The notes under the pieces were generated by a model. It had not been told where the DNA came from, made no database searches, and was given only the letters and a program-made list of their open reading frames with translations. DNA of 64,000 bases from Phyllobacterium myrsinacearum (lineage in GTDB: Bacteria > Pseudomonadota > Alphaproteobacteria > Rhizobiales > Rhizobiaceae): NCBI RefSeq assembly GCF_002980555.1, contig NZ_PVBT01000002.1, positions 248,001-312,000 of the forward strand. The letters are read 5' to 3'. Both the position numbers and the translations under genes were made by a program. Shown here in pieces: positions 25,638 through 34,365 of the stretch; within the stretch, counting starts at the first letter, position 1, and each line of letters starts with the position of its first letter.

Positions 25638-26963
25638 ATGAGTCCTGTGACCATCAGCGCAGCACCGCAGCCGCGCGTCAAGAAACCTATCTACACCCAT
25701 CTGTATTTCCAGGTCATCGTTGCCATCACCATCGGCATTGCGCTTGGCCATTATTATCCCGATGTCGGCACCAGCATGAAGCCGCTCGGCGATGCCTTCA
25801 TCAAGCTGGTGAAAATGATCATTGCTCCGGTCATTTTCCTGACCGTGACGACCGGCATCGCCGGCATGAGCGATCTGCAGAAAGTCGGCCGCGTCGCCGG
25901 CAAGGCGATGATCTACTTCCTCACCTTCTCGACCCTTGCGCTGATCGTCGGCCTCATCGTTGCGAATGTCGTGCAGCCCGGTGCCGGCATGAACATCAAT
26001 CCGGCAACGCTCGATCCGGCCTCGGTCGCCACCTACACGCAGCAGGCGCATGAACAGAGCGTCATCGGCTTCCTGCAGAACATCATTCCAACGACCATCG
26101 TCGGTGCCTTTGCTTCGGGCGACATTCTTCAGGTGCTGTTCTTCTCGGTTCTGTTCGGTGTCTCGCTGGCCATGGTCGGCGATCGCGCCGCGCCGGTCAC
26201 CAACTTCCTGCATGTGCTGTCCGCACCGGTGTTCAAGCTGGTCGCCATTCTGATGAAGGCTGCTCCCATCGGTGCCTTCGGCGCCATGGCGTTCACCATC
26301 GGCAAGTACGGCATTTCCTCGGTTGCCAACCTACTGTTCCTCATCGGAACCTTCTACCTGACGTCGATCCTCTTCGTGGTGATCATCCTCGGTGCAGTCG
26401 CCCGTTATAACGGCTTCTCGATTTTCGCCCTGATCCGTTACATCAAGGAAGAACTGCTGCTCGTTCTCGGCACCAGCTCGTCGGAAGCCGCGCTGCCGAC
26501 GCTGATGGCAAAAATGGAAAAGGCGGGCTGCAAGAAGTCCGTCGTCGGCCTCGTCATCCCGACCGGTTATTCCTTCAATCTGGACGGCACCAATATCTAC
26601 ATGACTTTGGCTGCGCTGTTCATTGCCCAGGCAACCAACACGCCGCTGACCCTGATGGACCAGGTTCTGCTGCTGCTCGTGGCCATGCTCAGCTCCAAGG
26701 GCGCTGCCGGTATCACCGGTGCCGGCTTCATCACGCTGGCGGCAACGCTGTCCGTGGTTCCCGCCGTTCCGGTCGCCGGCATGGCGCTGATCCTCGGCAT
26801 CGACCGCTTCATGTCGGAATGCCGCGCCCTGACCAACCTCGTCGGCAATGCGGTCGCAACCATCGTTGTCGCCCGCTGGGAAGGCGAACTGGACAAGGGC
26901 CAGCTTGACCGCGCGCTGCATGGCGGCGTCAGCGAAGACGAGGCGCTTGCCTATGCCGGCTGA
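25638..26963 (+). CDS. dctA: C4-dicarboxylate transporter DctA
   Basis: 441 residues, the usual length for rhizobial DctA. A dicarboxylate/cation symporter of the DAACS family importing succinate, fumarate and malate. Seen: [23 protein letters not shown] start, [24 protein letters not shown], the serine-rich re-entrant loop [14 protein letters not shown], and [15 protein letters not shown] with the substrate/Na-binding NLDGT. GGAGG five bases before the ATG at 25638 fixes the start; a longer frame back to 25401 contains the promoter and is not translated. Expression depends on DctB/DctD and sigma-54, judging by the sites upstream. Confidence 0.97.
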   Translation: MSPVTISAAPQPRVKKPIYTHLYFQVIVAITIGIALGHYYPDVGTSMKPLGDAFIKLVKMIIAPVIFLTVTTGIAGMSDLQKVGRVAGKAMIYFLTFSTLALIVGLIVANVVQPGAGMNINPATLDPASVATYTQQAHEQSVIGFLQNIIPTTIVGAFASGDILQVLFFSVLFGVSLAMVGDRAAPVTNFLHVLSAPVFKLVAILMKAAPIGAFGAMAFTIGKYGISSVANLLFLIGTFYLTSILFVVIILGAVARYNGFSIFALIRYIKEELLLVLGTSSSEAALPTLMAKMEKAGCKKSVVGLVIPTGYSFNLDGTNIYMTLAALFIAQATNTPLTLMDQVLLLLVAMLSSKGAAGITGAGFITLAATLSVVPAVPVAGMALILGIDRFMSECRALTNLVGNAVATIVVARWEGELDKGQLDRALHGGVSEDEALAYAG

Positions 26964-26987
26964 CAGCCGGATAAGTGAATGTAAGGG

Positions 26988-27015
26988 AAAGGCGGGCTTT
27001 TTAGCCCGCCTTTTT
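26988..27015. terminator. Bidirectional terminator between dctA and rhaK
   Basis: An 11-bp stem pairs AAAGGCGGGCT (26988-26998) with 27003-27013 around TTTT, followed by further T residues, with A-rich sequence on the left side. It abuts the rhaK stop codon, so it ends both convergent transcripts. Confidence 0.88.
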
Positions 27016-28376
27016 CATGCGAGGTGGTCCCGCCATATCGCCGCATAGGTGTCGAATGCGGCATCGAGCGGCTGCCCGTTTCCGGCTTCTGCCTGAACGG
27101 GGATTGTCGCGCCCGCCAGAAGGGCCGCGCCAAGACTGGTGCCAGTTGAGCCGGGCAAGGCCGCCACGCCGCGCCGCGTCAGGCTGCGCAGGGCAGACAG
27201 ATACACCGCATTGCGGGCGAAGGGACCTTCGACAATCGTGGTGCCCTCAGCCCCGATCAATCCCAGGCTGACATGGGTCATCAAAGCGGCATAGAGCGAG
27301 GCTGCGGCGGTGCGTTCGGCCGGTGTCCGGGCCTCGCCGTTCGGCCACATCGCCTCCCGGTGCGGAAAGGGCCCTGTTCCCTTGACAAGACTGGGCAGCA
27401 GCATGATGCGATCGCGGATGACCCGGTCGAGCGTTACGGTATCGGGCGCGACGGCATTGCCACCCGTCAAAAGGTCAAACTCCCGCCCGCCCATGAACCG
27501 GGCGGAGGGCACCGCCTTGCCATAGGCGTCGACATTGGCAAGCGTATCGCGCTGCTGATCGAGCCTGTCCAGCCGCCCGCCCACGGCAAACAGCACCACC
27601 CAGGTACCCGTGGAGACCACGGAAAACGGCGAGCTGCGCGTCATCAGATGCGGCAGCAGCGATGCATTGGAATCGTGGATGCCGCAAAAGACCGGCACAG
27701 GATTTTTAATGCCCAGCTGATGTTGAAGAGGGGCCAGCACATCGCCGATATGATCGAATGCCCTACGGATCGGCGGCAGGAGCGGGCGCAGGTCGAGCGT
27801 GTCGACAAGGCTGGAATAATCACCTTCCCGCGGATTCCACAGATCCGTATGGCATCCGAGCGACGTCACTTCATTGACCGCAATGCCGGTGAGCCGCCAC
27901 ACCCAGTATTGCGCATAGGTCAGGATGGTTCTGACATCCCCGAACCGTTGGGGAAACTGCGTCTTCTGATAGTGGATTTGCGCACCGGCATTCAGTCCGC
28001 CCGCCAGATAGGGCGAGGCGGTTTCGGTAAAGTCCGGCCGTAGCTCCGCATAGGCGCGGCGCACCGCATCGGGATAACTGTGTTCATAGTCGATGACGGG
28101 CATGGCCAGGCCGTCATCGCCCATGAGGGCTGCCGCTGCGCCATGGGCGGTGACGGATATCGCATCGAAGCCGGGTGTTGCGGCGAGTTCCGCCAGGGAG
28201 GCCAGGAAGAAGGCCCAGAGGGCGTCTACGTCGTAATGCGGGTAGGGGCCGCCGGTGAGCACGCGGTTGGGCGTGCTGCGTGCGGCAAGTTCCACGCCGC
28301 TCGCCGCATCCACGACAACGATCTTGGCATTGGTCTTGCCGACGTCGATGATAGCGATATGGCGCGGTTTGCTCAT
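27015..28376 (-). CDS. rhaK: Rhamnulokinase-type FGGY carbohydrate kinase
   Basis: 453 residues. FGGY-family sugar kinase with the ASKHA fold: HIAIIDVGKTNAKIVVVD is the phosphate-1 loop, SVTAHGAAAALMG the substrate region, CGIHDSNASLLPHL and VVSTGTWVVLFAVGG the phosphate-2 area. In this locus the product should phosphorylate L-rhamnulose to rhamnulose-1-phosphate. In Rhizobium leguminosarum the kinase of the same operon is also needed for ABC transport of rhamnose, an unusual link. Last gene of rhaRSTPQUK, seven bases after rhaU. Confidence 0.9.
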   Translation of the reverse strand: MSKPRHIAIIDVGKTNAKIVVVDAASGVELAARSTPNRVLTGGPYPHYDVDALWAFFLASLAELAATPGFDAISVTAHGAAAALMGDDGLAMPVIDYEHSYPDAVRRAYAELRPDFTETASPYLAGGLNAGAQIHYQKTQFPQRFGDVRTILTYAQYWVWRLTGIAVNEVTSLGCHTDLWNPREGDYSSLVDTLDLRPLLPPIRRAFDHIGDVLAPLQHQLGIKNPVPVFCGIHDSNASLLPHLMTRSSPFSVVSTGTWVVLFAVGGRLDRLDQQRDTLANVDAYGKAVPSARFMGGREFDLLTGGNAVAPDTVTLDRVIRDRIMLLPSLVKGTGPFPHREAMWPNGEARTPAERTAAASLYAALMTHVSLGLIGAEGTTIVEGPFARNAVYLSALRSLTRRGVAALPGSTGTSLGAALLAGATIPVQAEAGNGQPLDAAFDTYAAIWRDHLA

Positions 28377-28382
28377 GCCGGT

Positions 28383-28706
28383 TCAGGCCAGATGAAACAG
28401 GCAGACCAGATCGGACTGCACCGGCGAATTGTCGGGGTTCGTCACCATGATGTCGGCCATGTGCGCCCACCATTTCTTCATGACGGGATGATCGGGAAGA
28501 TCAGCCATCCCATGTTTTTTCGGGCGGGTCAGGACACCGAACAGGGTACGGGTGTCGCGATCAAGGTGGATCGAATAATTCCTGATACCGGCATCGCGCA
28601 GGAGTGCGGCCAGTTCCGGCCAGATGGCATCGTGCCGGCGGCGGTATTCCTCTTCCATGCCCGGAAGGAGCGTCATCTTGAATGCATGGGTTTCCTGGGT
28701 GCTCAT
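28383..28706 (-). CDS. rhaU: L-rhamnose mutarotase
   Basis: 107 residues, full length for the RhaM/RhaU family. It converts between alpha and beta rhamnose anomers in the cytoplasm. Typical features: [40 protein letters not shown] with the catalytic His in [11 protein letters not shown], and the closing [12 protein letters not shown]. Starts within the end of rhaQ (ATGA overlap). The small dimeric ferredoxin-like fold fits the length. Very confident because of the wording and the operon. Confidence 0.95.
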   Translation of the reverse strand: MSTQETHAFKMTLLPGMEEEYRRRHDAIWPELAALLRDAGIRNYSIHLDRDTRTLFGVLTRPKKHGMADLPDHPVMKKWWAHMADIMVTNPDNSPVQSDLVCLFHLA

Positions 28707-29704
28707 GCGTGTTTCCTGTGCCTGAAGCGGCGGATGATGATCGGCAGGGTGATGGTGATGATCAGGAGCAGGCCGATGAAGATCGACATGACGATACCGG
28801 GCACATTGAGAAGCCCGAGGCCGAATGTCACCAGCCCCATGACAAAGGCGGCGATGACCACGCCGCCGATGGTTCCAGAGCCGCCGAGGATGGAGATGCC
28901 GCCGAGAACCACCATGGTGACGATTTCAAGTTCCCAGCCTTGCGCGATCGACGGCCGTGTCGAGCCGAGACGCGAGGTGAGGCAGACCGCGGCGATGCCG
29001 GACATCAGCCCGGTCAACAGGAACAGCGTGAACTTGATGCGCTCGACGCTGATGCCGGAGAACCGCGCGGCAAACTCGTTGTTGCCAATGGCATAGACGC
29101 GCCGGCCGAAATTGGTTGCGTGGAGGAGAACGGCAAAGAGAATGGCAAGGACAGCAAACAGGGCGAATTCAAACGAAATGACCCAGAAGGCATAGCCCTG
29201 GCCGAAATAGGCGAAGGAAGCGGGATAGCCGCCATAGGCCTTGTCGCCAAGCACGATATAAGCGATGCCGCGAAACAGGCTCATCGTGCCGATGGTCACG
29301 ACGATAGACGGCAGGCGCAGCCCGGCCACGAGAATGCCGTTGATCACGCCGCAGCCGATGCCGACCCCAAGGCCGATGGCAACAAGGCCTGGCGTGCCCA
29401 CGCCCATCTGCGCCGCGGCGCCCATGGCCGTCGAGGCAAGCGCAATGATCGCCGCGACGGACAGGTCGATTTCACCGGCAATGATCAAGAGCGCCATGGC
29501 AAAGGCCACCATCGCCTTCTCGGTGAAGTTGAACGTGGCGTCCGACAGGTTCCATGCGTTGAGGAAATAGGGGGATGCAAAGGAGTTGGCGATGAAGATC
29601 AGGATCGCGACAACCAGCAGCAGCGCTTCCCAGCTGGCAAACAGCCGCGTTGCAGAGGTGCCGAGCCGGTCCGGGATATGACGTTTTTCAGTGACCGCGC
29701 TCAT
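28703..29704 (-). CDS. rhaQ: Rhamnose ABC transporter permease RhaQ
   Basis: 333 residues, RbsC-family permease with about nine hydrophobic segments. [23 protein letters not shown] is the ATPase-contact region, and [22 protein letters not shown] follows. One of two permeases forming the rhamnose channel. The ATG at 29704 overlaps the rhaP stop by four bases, and its own stop overlaps rhaU by four bases, so the operon is tightly coupled. Confidence 0.92.
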   Translation of the reverse strand: MSAVTEKRHIPDRLGTSATRLFASWEALLLVVAILIFIANSFASPYFLNAWNLSDATFNFTEKAMVAFAMALLIIAGEIDLSVAAIIALASTAMGAAAQMGVGTPGLVAIGLGVGIGCGVINGILVAGLRLPSIVVTIGTMSLFRGIAYIVLGDKAYGGYPASFAYFGQGYAFWVISFEFALFAVLAILFAVLLHATNFGRRVYAIGNNEFAARFSGISVERIKFTLFLLTGLMSGIAAVCLTSRLGSTRPSIAQGWELEIVTMVVLGGISILGGSGTIGGVVIAAFVMGLVTFGLGLLNVPGIVMSIFIGLLLIITITLPIIIRRFRHRKHA

Positions 29705-30702
29705 GCGATGCCCTCGATTGTTTCCGATGCCCCGCGGTCACGCAGGATGATGCGGCCGCGCCGCCGTTCCTGCCGCGCGTTGAAGATTACGGCGGCGATG
29801 ATCACGCCGCCCGAAATTGCCATTTGTGAGAAGGGCGAAATATTGATGACCGGCAGGGCATTTTTGATGACGCCGAGAAACAGCGACCCAAGCACCGCCC
29901 CGGCCACCGAGCCGATGCCGCCAAGGGTCGAAATGCCGCCGATGACGCAGGCGGCGACGCTGTCGAGCTCGAAGCCCGCGGCAATGTCGACATAGGCCAC
30001 CGCATAGCGCGATACCCACAGATAGCCGCAGAGCCCGGCAAGCGTGCCGGACAGGACGAAAGCGAAGAAGCGGGTGCGCCCGACATCAATGCCCGCATAG
30101 ACCGCCGCCGTCGGGTTGCCGCCGGAGGCGTAGATCGCCCGGCCGAGGAAGGTGCGCGACATGACGATATAGATGATGGCGACGATGACGATGGCGGTCC
30201 AGCCGAGCACCGGCAGGCCGAGGAAAAGCTGGCGCGGCGTTTGCAGGAATGGCTCGGTCATCTGGTGGGCGTTGACCCAGCCGCCGCCGGAGAGCACGAA
30301 GGCCATGCCGCGATAGATGGTGAGCGTACCAAGCGTGACGACAATCGAGGGAATGCCGAGCTTCCACACGAACAGGCCGTTGATGGCCCCGAGGATCGCG
30401 CCGATGCCAAGCGCGATGAGAACGATTAGTGCCAGCGGCAGGCCGGGATGCGCGGCGTTGAGCATGGCAACGGCCATGCCGGTAAAGGCAACATTGGCCG
30501 CGACGGACAGGTCGATGGATTTCGTCAGGATGACGGTCATCTGCCCGAGGGCCAGAATGATCAGGATCGACGTGTCGTTGAAAATATTCGACAGGTTCGA
30601 CGGGCTGGCAAAGCCGGGCGAGCGGGAGGAGAAAACACCGAGCAGCACGGCGATGATCACCACCAGCAGCATTTCGCGAAATTTGAACAGTTGCTTGATC
30701 AT
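29701..30702 (-). CDS. rhaP: Rhamnose ABC transporter permease RhaP
   Basis: 333 residues, RbsC-family permease. LGQMTVILTKSIDLSVAANVAFTGMAVAML and ASGGNPTAAVYAGIDVGRTRFFAF are the family motifs. GAGGA five bases before the ATG at 30702 supports that start; a GTG at 30714, overlapping the rhaT stop, is the alternative. It pairs with RhaQ in the inner membrane. Confidence 0.92.
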   Translation of the reverse strand: MIKQLFKFREMLLVVIIAVLLGVFSSRSPGFASPSNLSNIFNDTSILIILALGQMTVILTKSIDLSVAANVAFTGMAVAMLNAAHPGLPLALIVLIALGIGAILGAINGLFVWKLGIPSIVVTLGTLTIYRGMAFVLSGGGWVNAHQMTEPFLQTPRQLFLGLPVLGWTAIVIVAIIYIVMSRTFLGRAIYASGGNPTAAVYAGIDVGRTRFFAFVLSGTLAGLCGYLWVSRYAVAYVDIAAGFELDSVAACVIGGISTLGGIGSVAGAVLGSLFLGVIKNALPVINISPFSQMAISGGVIIAAVIFNARQERRRGRIILRDRGASETIEGIA

Positions 30703-30710
30703 CCCGATCC

Positions 30711-32231
30711 TCACGCATTGCCCGTTGCGGCGCGAACCAGCGTCTCGGCGCTCATGCCGGCCCGCTCGAAGAGACCGGCGGACAGGCCTTCGCGCATCAC
30801 CAGCACGCGATCCGACATGCCCAGGATTTCCGGCAGTTCCGACGACACCATGATGATGCTCAGGCCTTCGCCGGCAAGCTCGCTGATGAAGGCGTGGACC
30901 GCTGCCTTCGAGCCGATGTCGATGCCCTTGGTCGGTTCATCGAGAATGAGGATTTTCGGTTGCGTGGCGAGCCACTTGCCGATGACGACCTTCTGCTGAT
31001 TGCCGCCGGAAAGCGTGCCGACCGGCACCGAAAGCGCCGCAGCCCTGAGATCGAAGCGCTCGGCATATGTGCGTGCCAGCGCCAGTTCTTCGGCAGCACG
31101 CAGGAAACCCGAGCGGGATGTCCGGCCGAGCGAAGGCAATGAAATGTTCTGGTAGATCGGCAATTGCAGCACGGCGCCATGGCGGCCACGCTCCTCCGGC
31201 ACATAGACGATGCCCGCATGGATCGCATCGCCGGGCGAGCGGATCTGGATCTCCTTGCCATCCAGTTCCAGCCTGCCGCCGGACGGGCGGGTCACACCGA
31301 ACAGGGACTGGCAGATTTCCGAGCGGCCCGCGCCGACCAGCCCGTAGATGCCAAGGATTTCACCCTTCCTGAGTTCAAAGGAAATGTCGCGGAATTCGGT
31401 GGGGTGGCTGTAGTTCTCGACTTTGAGCACTGTTTCGCCGAGCGGGATATCGACTTTCGGGAAGGCGTGCTCGATGGAACGGCCGACCATGAGGCGGACA
31501 ATGTCGTTCTGGCTGATGTCGGCGAGAGCCCCGCTGCCCACGGCCTTGCCGTCGCGGAACACGGCGTAATTGTCGGCGATCTCATAGACCTCGTCGAACT
31601 TGTGGCTGATGAAGAGAATGGCCTTTCCCTGCGCTTTCAGCCGCTTGACGATCTGGAAGAGGTCATCCACCTCCTTGCGCGACAGGGCGGCCGTCGGCTC
31701 GTCCATGATGACGATGCGCGCGTCGACCGACAGCGCGCGGGCAATGGCAACGAGATGGCGCTGGGCGATGGACAGGTCCTTCAGCCGTGTGCGCGGATCG
31801 ATGTTGCTTTCCAGCGAATGGAGAAGGGCGAGCGCCCTGGCGTTGACGCCCTTCCAGTTGACCAGACCCAGCGATGTCTTTGGCGCATGGCCGATGAAAA
31901 TGTTTTCCGCGACCGAGAGTTCGTCAAACAGCACCGTTTCCTGATGGATGGCGGTCACGCCGTGATCGATGGCAGCCTGCGCGTTGCCGAAGGTGACGGG
32001 CCTGCCGTCGATATGGATCTCGCCTTCGTCGGACGGGTAGATGCCGGTCAGAATCTTGACGAGCGTGGATTTGCCCGCCCCGTTCTCGCCGATGAGCGCC
32101 GTCACCTCGCCGGGAAACAGGGCGATGTTGACGTCGTCAAGGGCTTTCACGCCTGGAAAGGTCTTGGAGATGGCCCGCATTTCCAGAATGGGGGTTATCG
32201 GGTGTGATTCAGCAAGGGCTGCGGTCATCAT
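30711..32231 (-). CDS. rhaT: Rhamnose ABC transporter ATP-binding protein RhaT (two ABC domains)
   Basis: 506 residues with two cassettes. Cassette 1: Walker A GENGAGKST, Walker B IVIMDEPTAALSRKEVDD. Cassette 2: degenerate Walker A GLVGAGRSEI, signature LSGGNQQK, Walker B ILILDEPTKGIDIGSK. This is the rhizobial RhaT ATPase, unrelated to the E. coli RhaT symporter. Start: ATG at 32231 or 32228; no strong ribosome site is visible. It follows a terminator-like hairpin after rhaS. Confidence 0.92.
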   Translation of the reverse strand: MMTAALAESHPITPILEMRAISKTFPGVKALDDVNIALFPGEVTALIGENGAGKSTLVKILTGIYPSDEGEIHIDGRPVTFGNAQAAIDHGVTAIHQETVLFDELSVAENIFIGHAPKTSLGLVNWKGVNARALALLHSLESNIDPRTRLKDLSIAQRHLVAIARALSVDARIVIMDEPTAALSRKEVDDLFQIVKRLKAQGKAILFISHKFDEVYEIADNYAVFRDGKAVGSGALADISQNDIVRLMVGRSIEHAFPKVDIPLGETVLKVENYSHPTEFRDISFELRKGEILGIYGLVGAGRSEICQSLFGVTRPSGGRLELDGKEIQIRSPGDAIHAGIVYVPEERGRHGAVLQLPIYQNISLPSLGRTSRSGFLRAAEELALARTYAERFDLRAAALSVPVGTLSGGNQQKVVIGKWLATQPKILILDEPTKGIDIGSKAAVHAFISELAGEGLSIIMVSSELPEILGMSDRVLVMREGLSAGLFERAGMSAETLVRAATGNA

Positions 32232-32249
32232 GGGCAATACCGGAGGGTT

Positions 32250-32279
32250 AAAAAATGCCCGGCAGAAGGCCTGCCGGGC
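32250..32279 (-). terminator. Terminator-like hairpin between rhaS and rhaT
   Basis: GCCCGGCAG (32257-32265) pairs with CTGCCGGGC (32271-32279), followed on the minus strand by six T. It stands inside the rha operon directly after the binding-protein gene and should cause partial termination, favouring rhaS over the membrane components. Confidence 0.8.
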
Positions 32280-32299
32280 TTTGCGGCGCGATTGCCGGA

Positions 32300-33295
32300 T
32301 CAGAAAATCTTGGAGAACTGATCGATGTTCTTCGCATCATAGACGAAGGGATCAGCCATGGCAGCCTCGCCATTGTCGCCGATCTTGATCTTGCCCATGC
32401 GGCCCGCGCTGATGTCGCTGCCGGGTTTGCCATCGGTATCGCCCTTGACGAGGTGATAGGCGATCTGCGTGGCGGAGTAGCCGAGATCGATCGGGTTCCA
32501 GATGGCGAATTCCTTGGTGGCGCCTGATTTGATGGCGCCGGCCATTTCCGAGGGCAGGCCGAGGCCGGTCACGTAGACCGTGCCGATCTTCTTGGCATCC
32601 GATACCGCCTGCGATGCGGCCAATACGCCCACCGTGGTTGGCGCAACGATGACCTTCACATTCGGCTGCGAGGTCAAAAGGCCCTGCGCTTCGCGGTAGC
32701 TCTTGTCGGCGAGGTCATCGCCATAGACCGTCGTGACGAGATTGAGGCCGGGAAAATTCGGCAGCTGCTTTTTCATCTCGGCAATCCAGGTGTTCTGGTT
32801 TGTCGATGTGGTCGTGGCCGAGAGGATGGCGAAGTCGCCCTTGCCATCGGGCAGGTGGGCGGCGGCAAGCTGCAGGCACATCTTGCCGATCAGCTCGTTC
32901 GATGACGGGTTGAGGTGGACGATGCGGCCGTCCTTGGCGACGGCGGAATCCCACGAGATCACCTTGATGCCGCGCGCCATGGCCTTCTTCAGAGCCGGGA
33001 CGACAGCGTCGGGATCGTTGGCGGAAATGGCTATGGCATTGACGTTCTGGGCGATCAGCGCATTGATAACCTCGATCTGGCCTTCGGCCGTCGTCGATGT
33101 CGGTCCGGTATAGATGACTTCGACGCCGCCCAACTCCTTGGCGGCTTCCTGCGCGCCCTTGTTGGCCGCTTCGAAGAAGCCGTTGCCGAGTGATTTGGCG
33201 ACGAGACCGATCTTGATCGTTTCCGCCTGTGCATGCGATGCGAGCATGGCAAGGGCCAAGGCCGATCCCAGCGCGAGTGTCTTCAACAGTTTCAT
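32300..33295 (-). CDS. rhaS: Rhamnose-binding periplasmic protein RhaS
   Basis: 331 residues. Signal peptide about residues 1-24 (LALGSALALAMLASHAQAET). Periplasmic-binding type I fold: IKIGLVAKSLGNGFFEAANKGAQEAAKELGGVEVIYTGP, ALIAQNVNAIAISANDPDAV, ISWDSAVAKDGRIVHLNP, YVTGLGLPSEMAGAIKSGATKEFAIWNPIDLGY. This last region is typical of RhaS and the related autoinducer-2 binding protein LsrB. With rhamnose catabolic genes on both sides, L-rhamnose is the ligand. GGAGG five bases before the ATG. Confidence 0.93.
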   Translation of the reverse strand: MKLLKTLALGSALALAMLASHAQAETIKIGLVAKSLGNGFFEAANKGAQEAAKELGGVEVIYTGPTSTTAEGQIEVINALIAQNVNAIAISANDPDAVVPALKKAMARGIKVISWDSAVAKDGRIVHLNPSSNELIGKMCLQLAAAHLPDGKGDFAILSATTTSTNQNTWIAEMKKQLPNFPGLNLVTTVYGDDLADKSYREAQGLLTSQPNVKVIVAPTTVGVLAASQAVSDAKKIGTVYVTGLGLPSEMAGAIKSGATKEFAIWNPIDLGYSATQIAYHLVKGDTDGKPGSDISAGRMGKIKIGDNGEAAMADPFVYDAKNIDQFSKIF

Positions 33296-33339
33296 TTCAT
33301 CCTCCCTAGATTGAAATACGCCGCTTCGGCGCCTGGTTT

Positions 33340-34152
33340 TTATGCGATCGAAGCGGAATCCCTTGATTTGTCCTGAGCTCCCACCTTTGCGACGATGAGC
33401 TCGACCCCGGCATCCTCCACCATCTTCCGGTCGGCATCCGCAATGCCGTCATCGGTGATAATTGTTGCAACCCGCTGCAACGGGCACAAAATCAGGCTCG
33501 ACCGGCGCTCGAACTTGCTGGAATCCACCAGCAGCACCAGTTCATCCGCCTGATTGATCAGCTTCTGCTCGCCCTGAATGATCAGCGGGTCCGATTCCAT
33601 GGCACCGAACGGACCGACCCCGACGGCGCCCATGAACATGCGCTTGCCGTAGAAATTGCGGGTCACGTCATTGTCGAACGGCGAGAGGATCATGCTCTGC
33701 TCGCGATAGATCATGCCGCCCGGTATGATGACGGTGCTCTTCGAGTTCTTCACCAGATGTTCGGCAATGGCGAAGGAATTGGTCATGATCTGCAGGCGGC
33801 GGGTGGCGAGATAATGCACCATCTGGAACGTCGTGGTGCCGCCGTTGAGAATGATGGCGTCGCCCTCGCTGCACAGGCCCACGGCTTCACGGGCGATCGC
33901 CCGCTTCTTGTCGATGTTCTCGGCTTCCGAGACGCGGAATGGACGGCCGGCCAGCGCGGTCTGCTGCGGCGGGTGAATGGCTTCCGCGCCGCCGCGCACC
34001 CGGCGCAGCTTGCCCTGGACATGCATGGAGGCGATGTCACGACGGATCGTTGCTTCCGACGCTTCCGTCAGTTCGGCAATGTCCTGAATGGTGATGAACG
34101 GCTTTTCCTGAACGGCACTCAGGATAATTCGTTGGCGCTCACGTTCGTGCAT
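33340..34152 (-). CDS. rhaR: DeoR-family regulator of rhamnose genes
   Basis: 270 residues. The DeoR-type winged helix at the N-terminus (ERERQRIILSAVQEKPFITIQDIAELTEASEATIRRDIASMHVQGKLRRVRGGAEA) is followed by the sugar-phosphate-sensing DeoR C-terminal domain (GDAIILNGGTTTFQMVHYL). Likely represses the rha genes and responds to a phosphorylated rhamnose intermediate. The ATG at 34152 has GGAGGG four to five bases upstream. First gene of the minus-strand operon, 44 bases before rhaS. The divergent spacer to rhaD carries the repeats at 34195-34278. Confidence 0.9.
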   Translation of the reverse strand: MHERERQRIILSAVQEKPFITIQDIAELTEASEATIRRDIASMHVQGKLRRVRGGAEAIHPPQQTALAGRPFRVSEAENIDKKRAIAREAVGLCSEGDAIILNGGTTTFQMVHYLATRRLQIMTNSFAIAEHLVKNSKSTVIIPGGMIYREQSMILSPFDNDVTRNFYGKRMFMGAVGVGPFGAMESDPLIIQGEQKLINQADELVLLVDSSKFERRSSLILCPLQRVATIITDDGIADADRKMVEDAGVELIVAKVGAQDKSRDSASIA

Positions 34153-34194
34153 TTTTCCCTCCACACCGCAAACATTGCGCAAATACAACGATCA

Positions 34195-34278
34195 TGTCAA
34201 TCAACTTCAGTCAAAATTATTCATATTGCACTGCACAACTGCAATTTTATGATTGAATTTGATCATTTATGATTGACA
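34195..34278. promoter_or_regulatory. rhaR-rhaD divergent operator region with repeats
   Basis: TTTATGATTGA occurs at 34246-34256 and 34266-34276, exactly 20 bp apart. TGTCAATCA at 34195-34203 is the inverted copy of TGATTGACA at 34270-34278. TTGACA (34273-34278) is a candidate -35 for rhaD and overlaps the second repeat. This suits repression by the DeoR-type regulator of both divergent operons. Confidence 0.6.
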
Positions 34279-34365
34279 GCAAATCGCTCCCTGCTTCATA
34301 GCTAGAGAAAATTCACATGGCTGCGGCGTGTTGTCAGGCCATCAGATCGTCTTCGGGAGGCAAGC

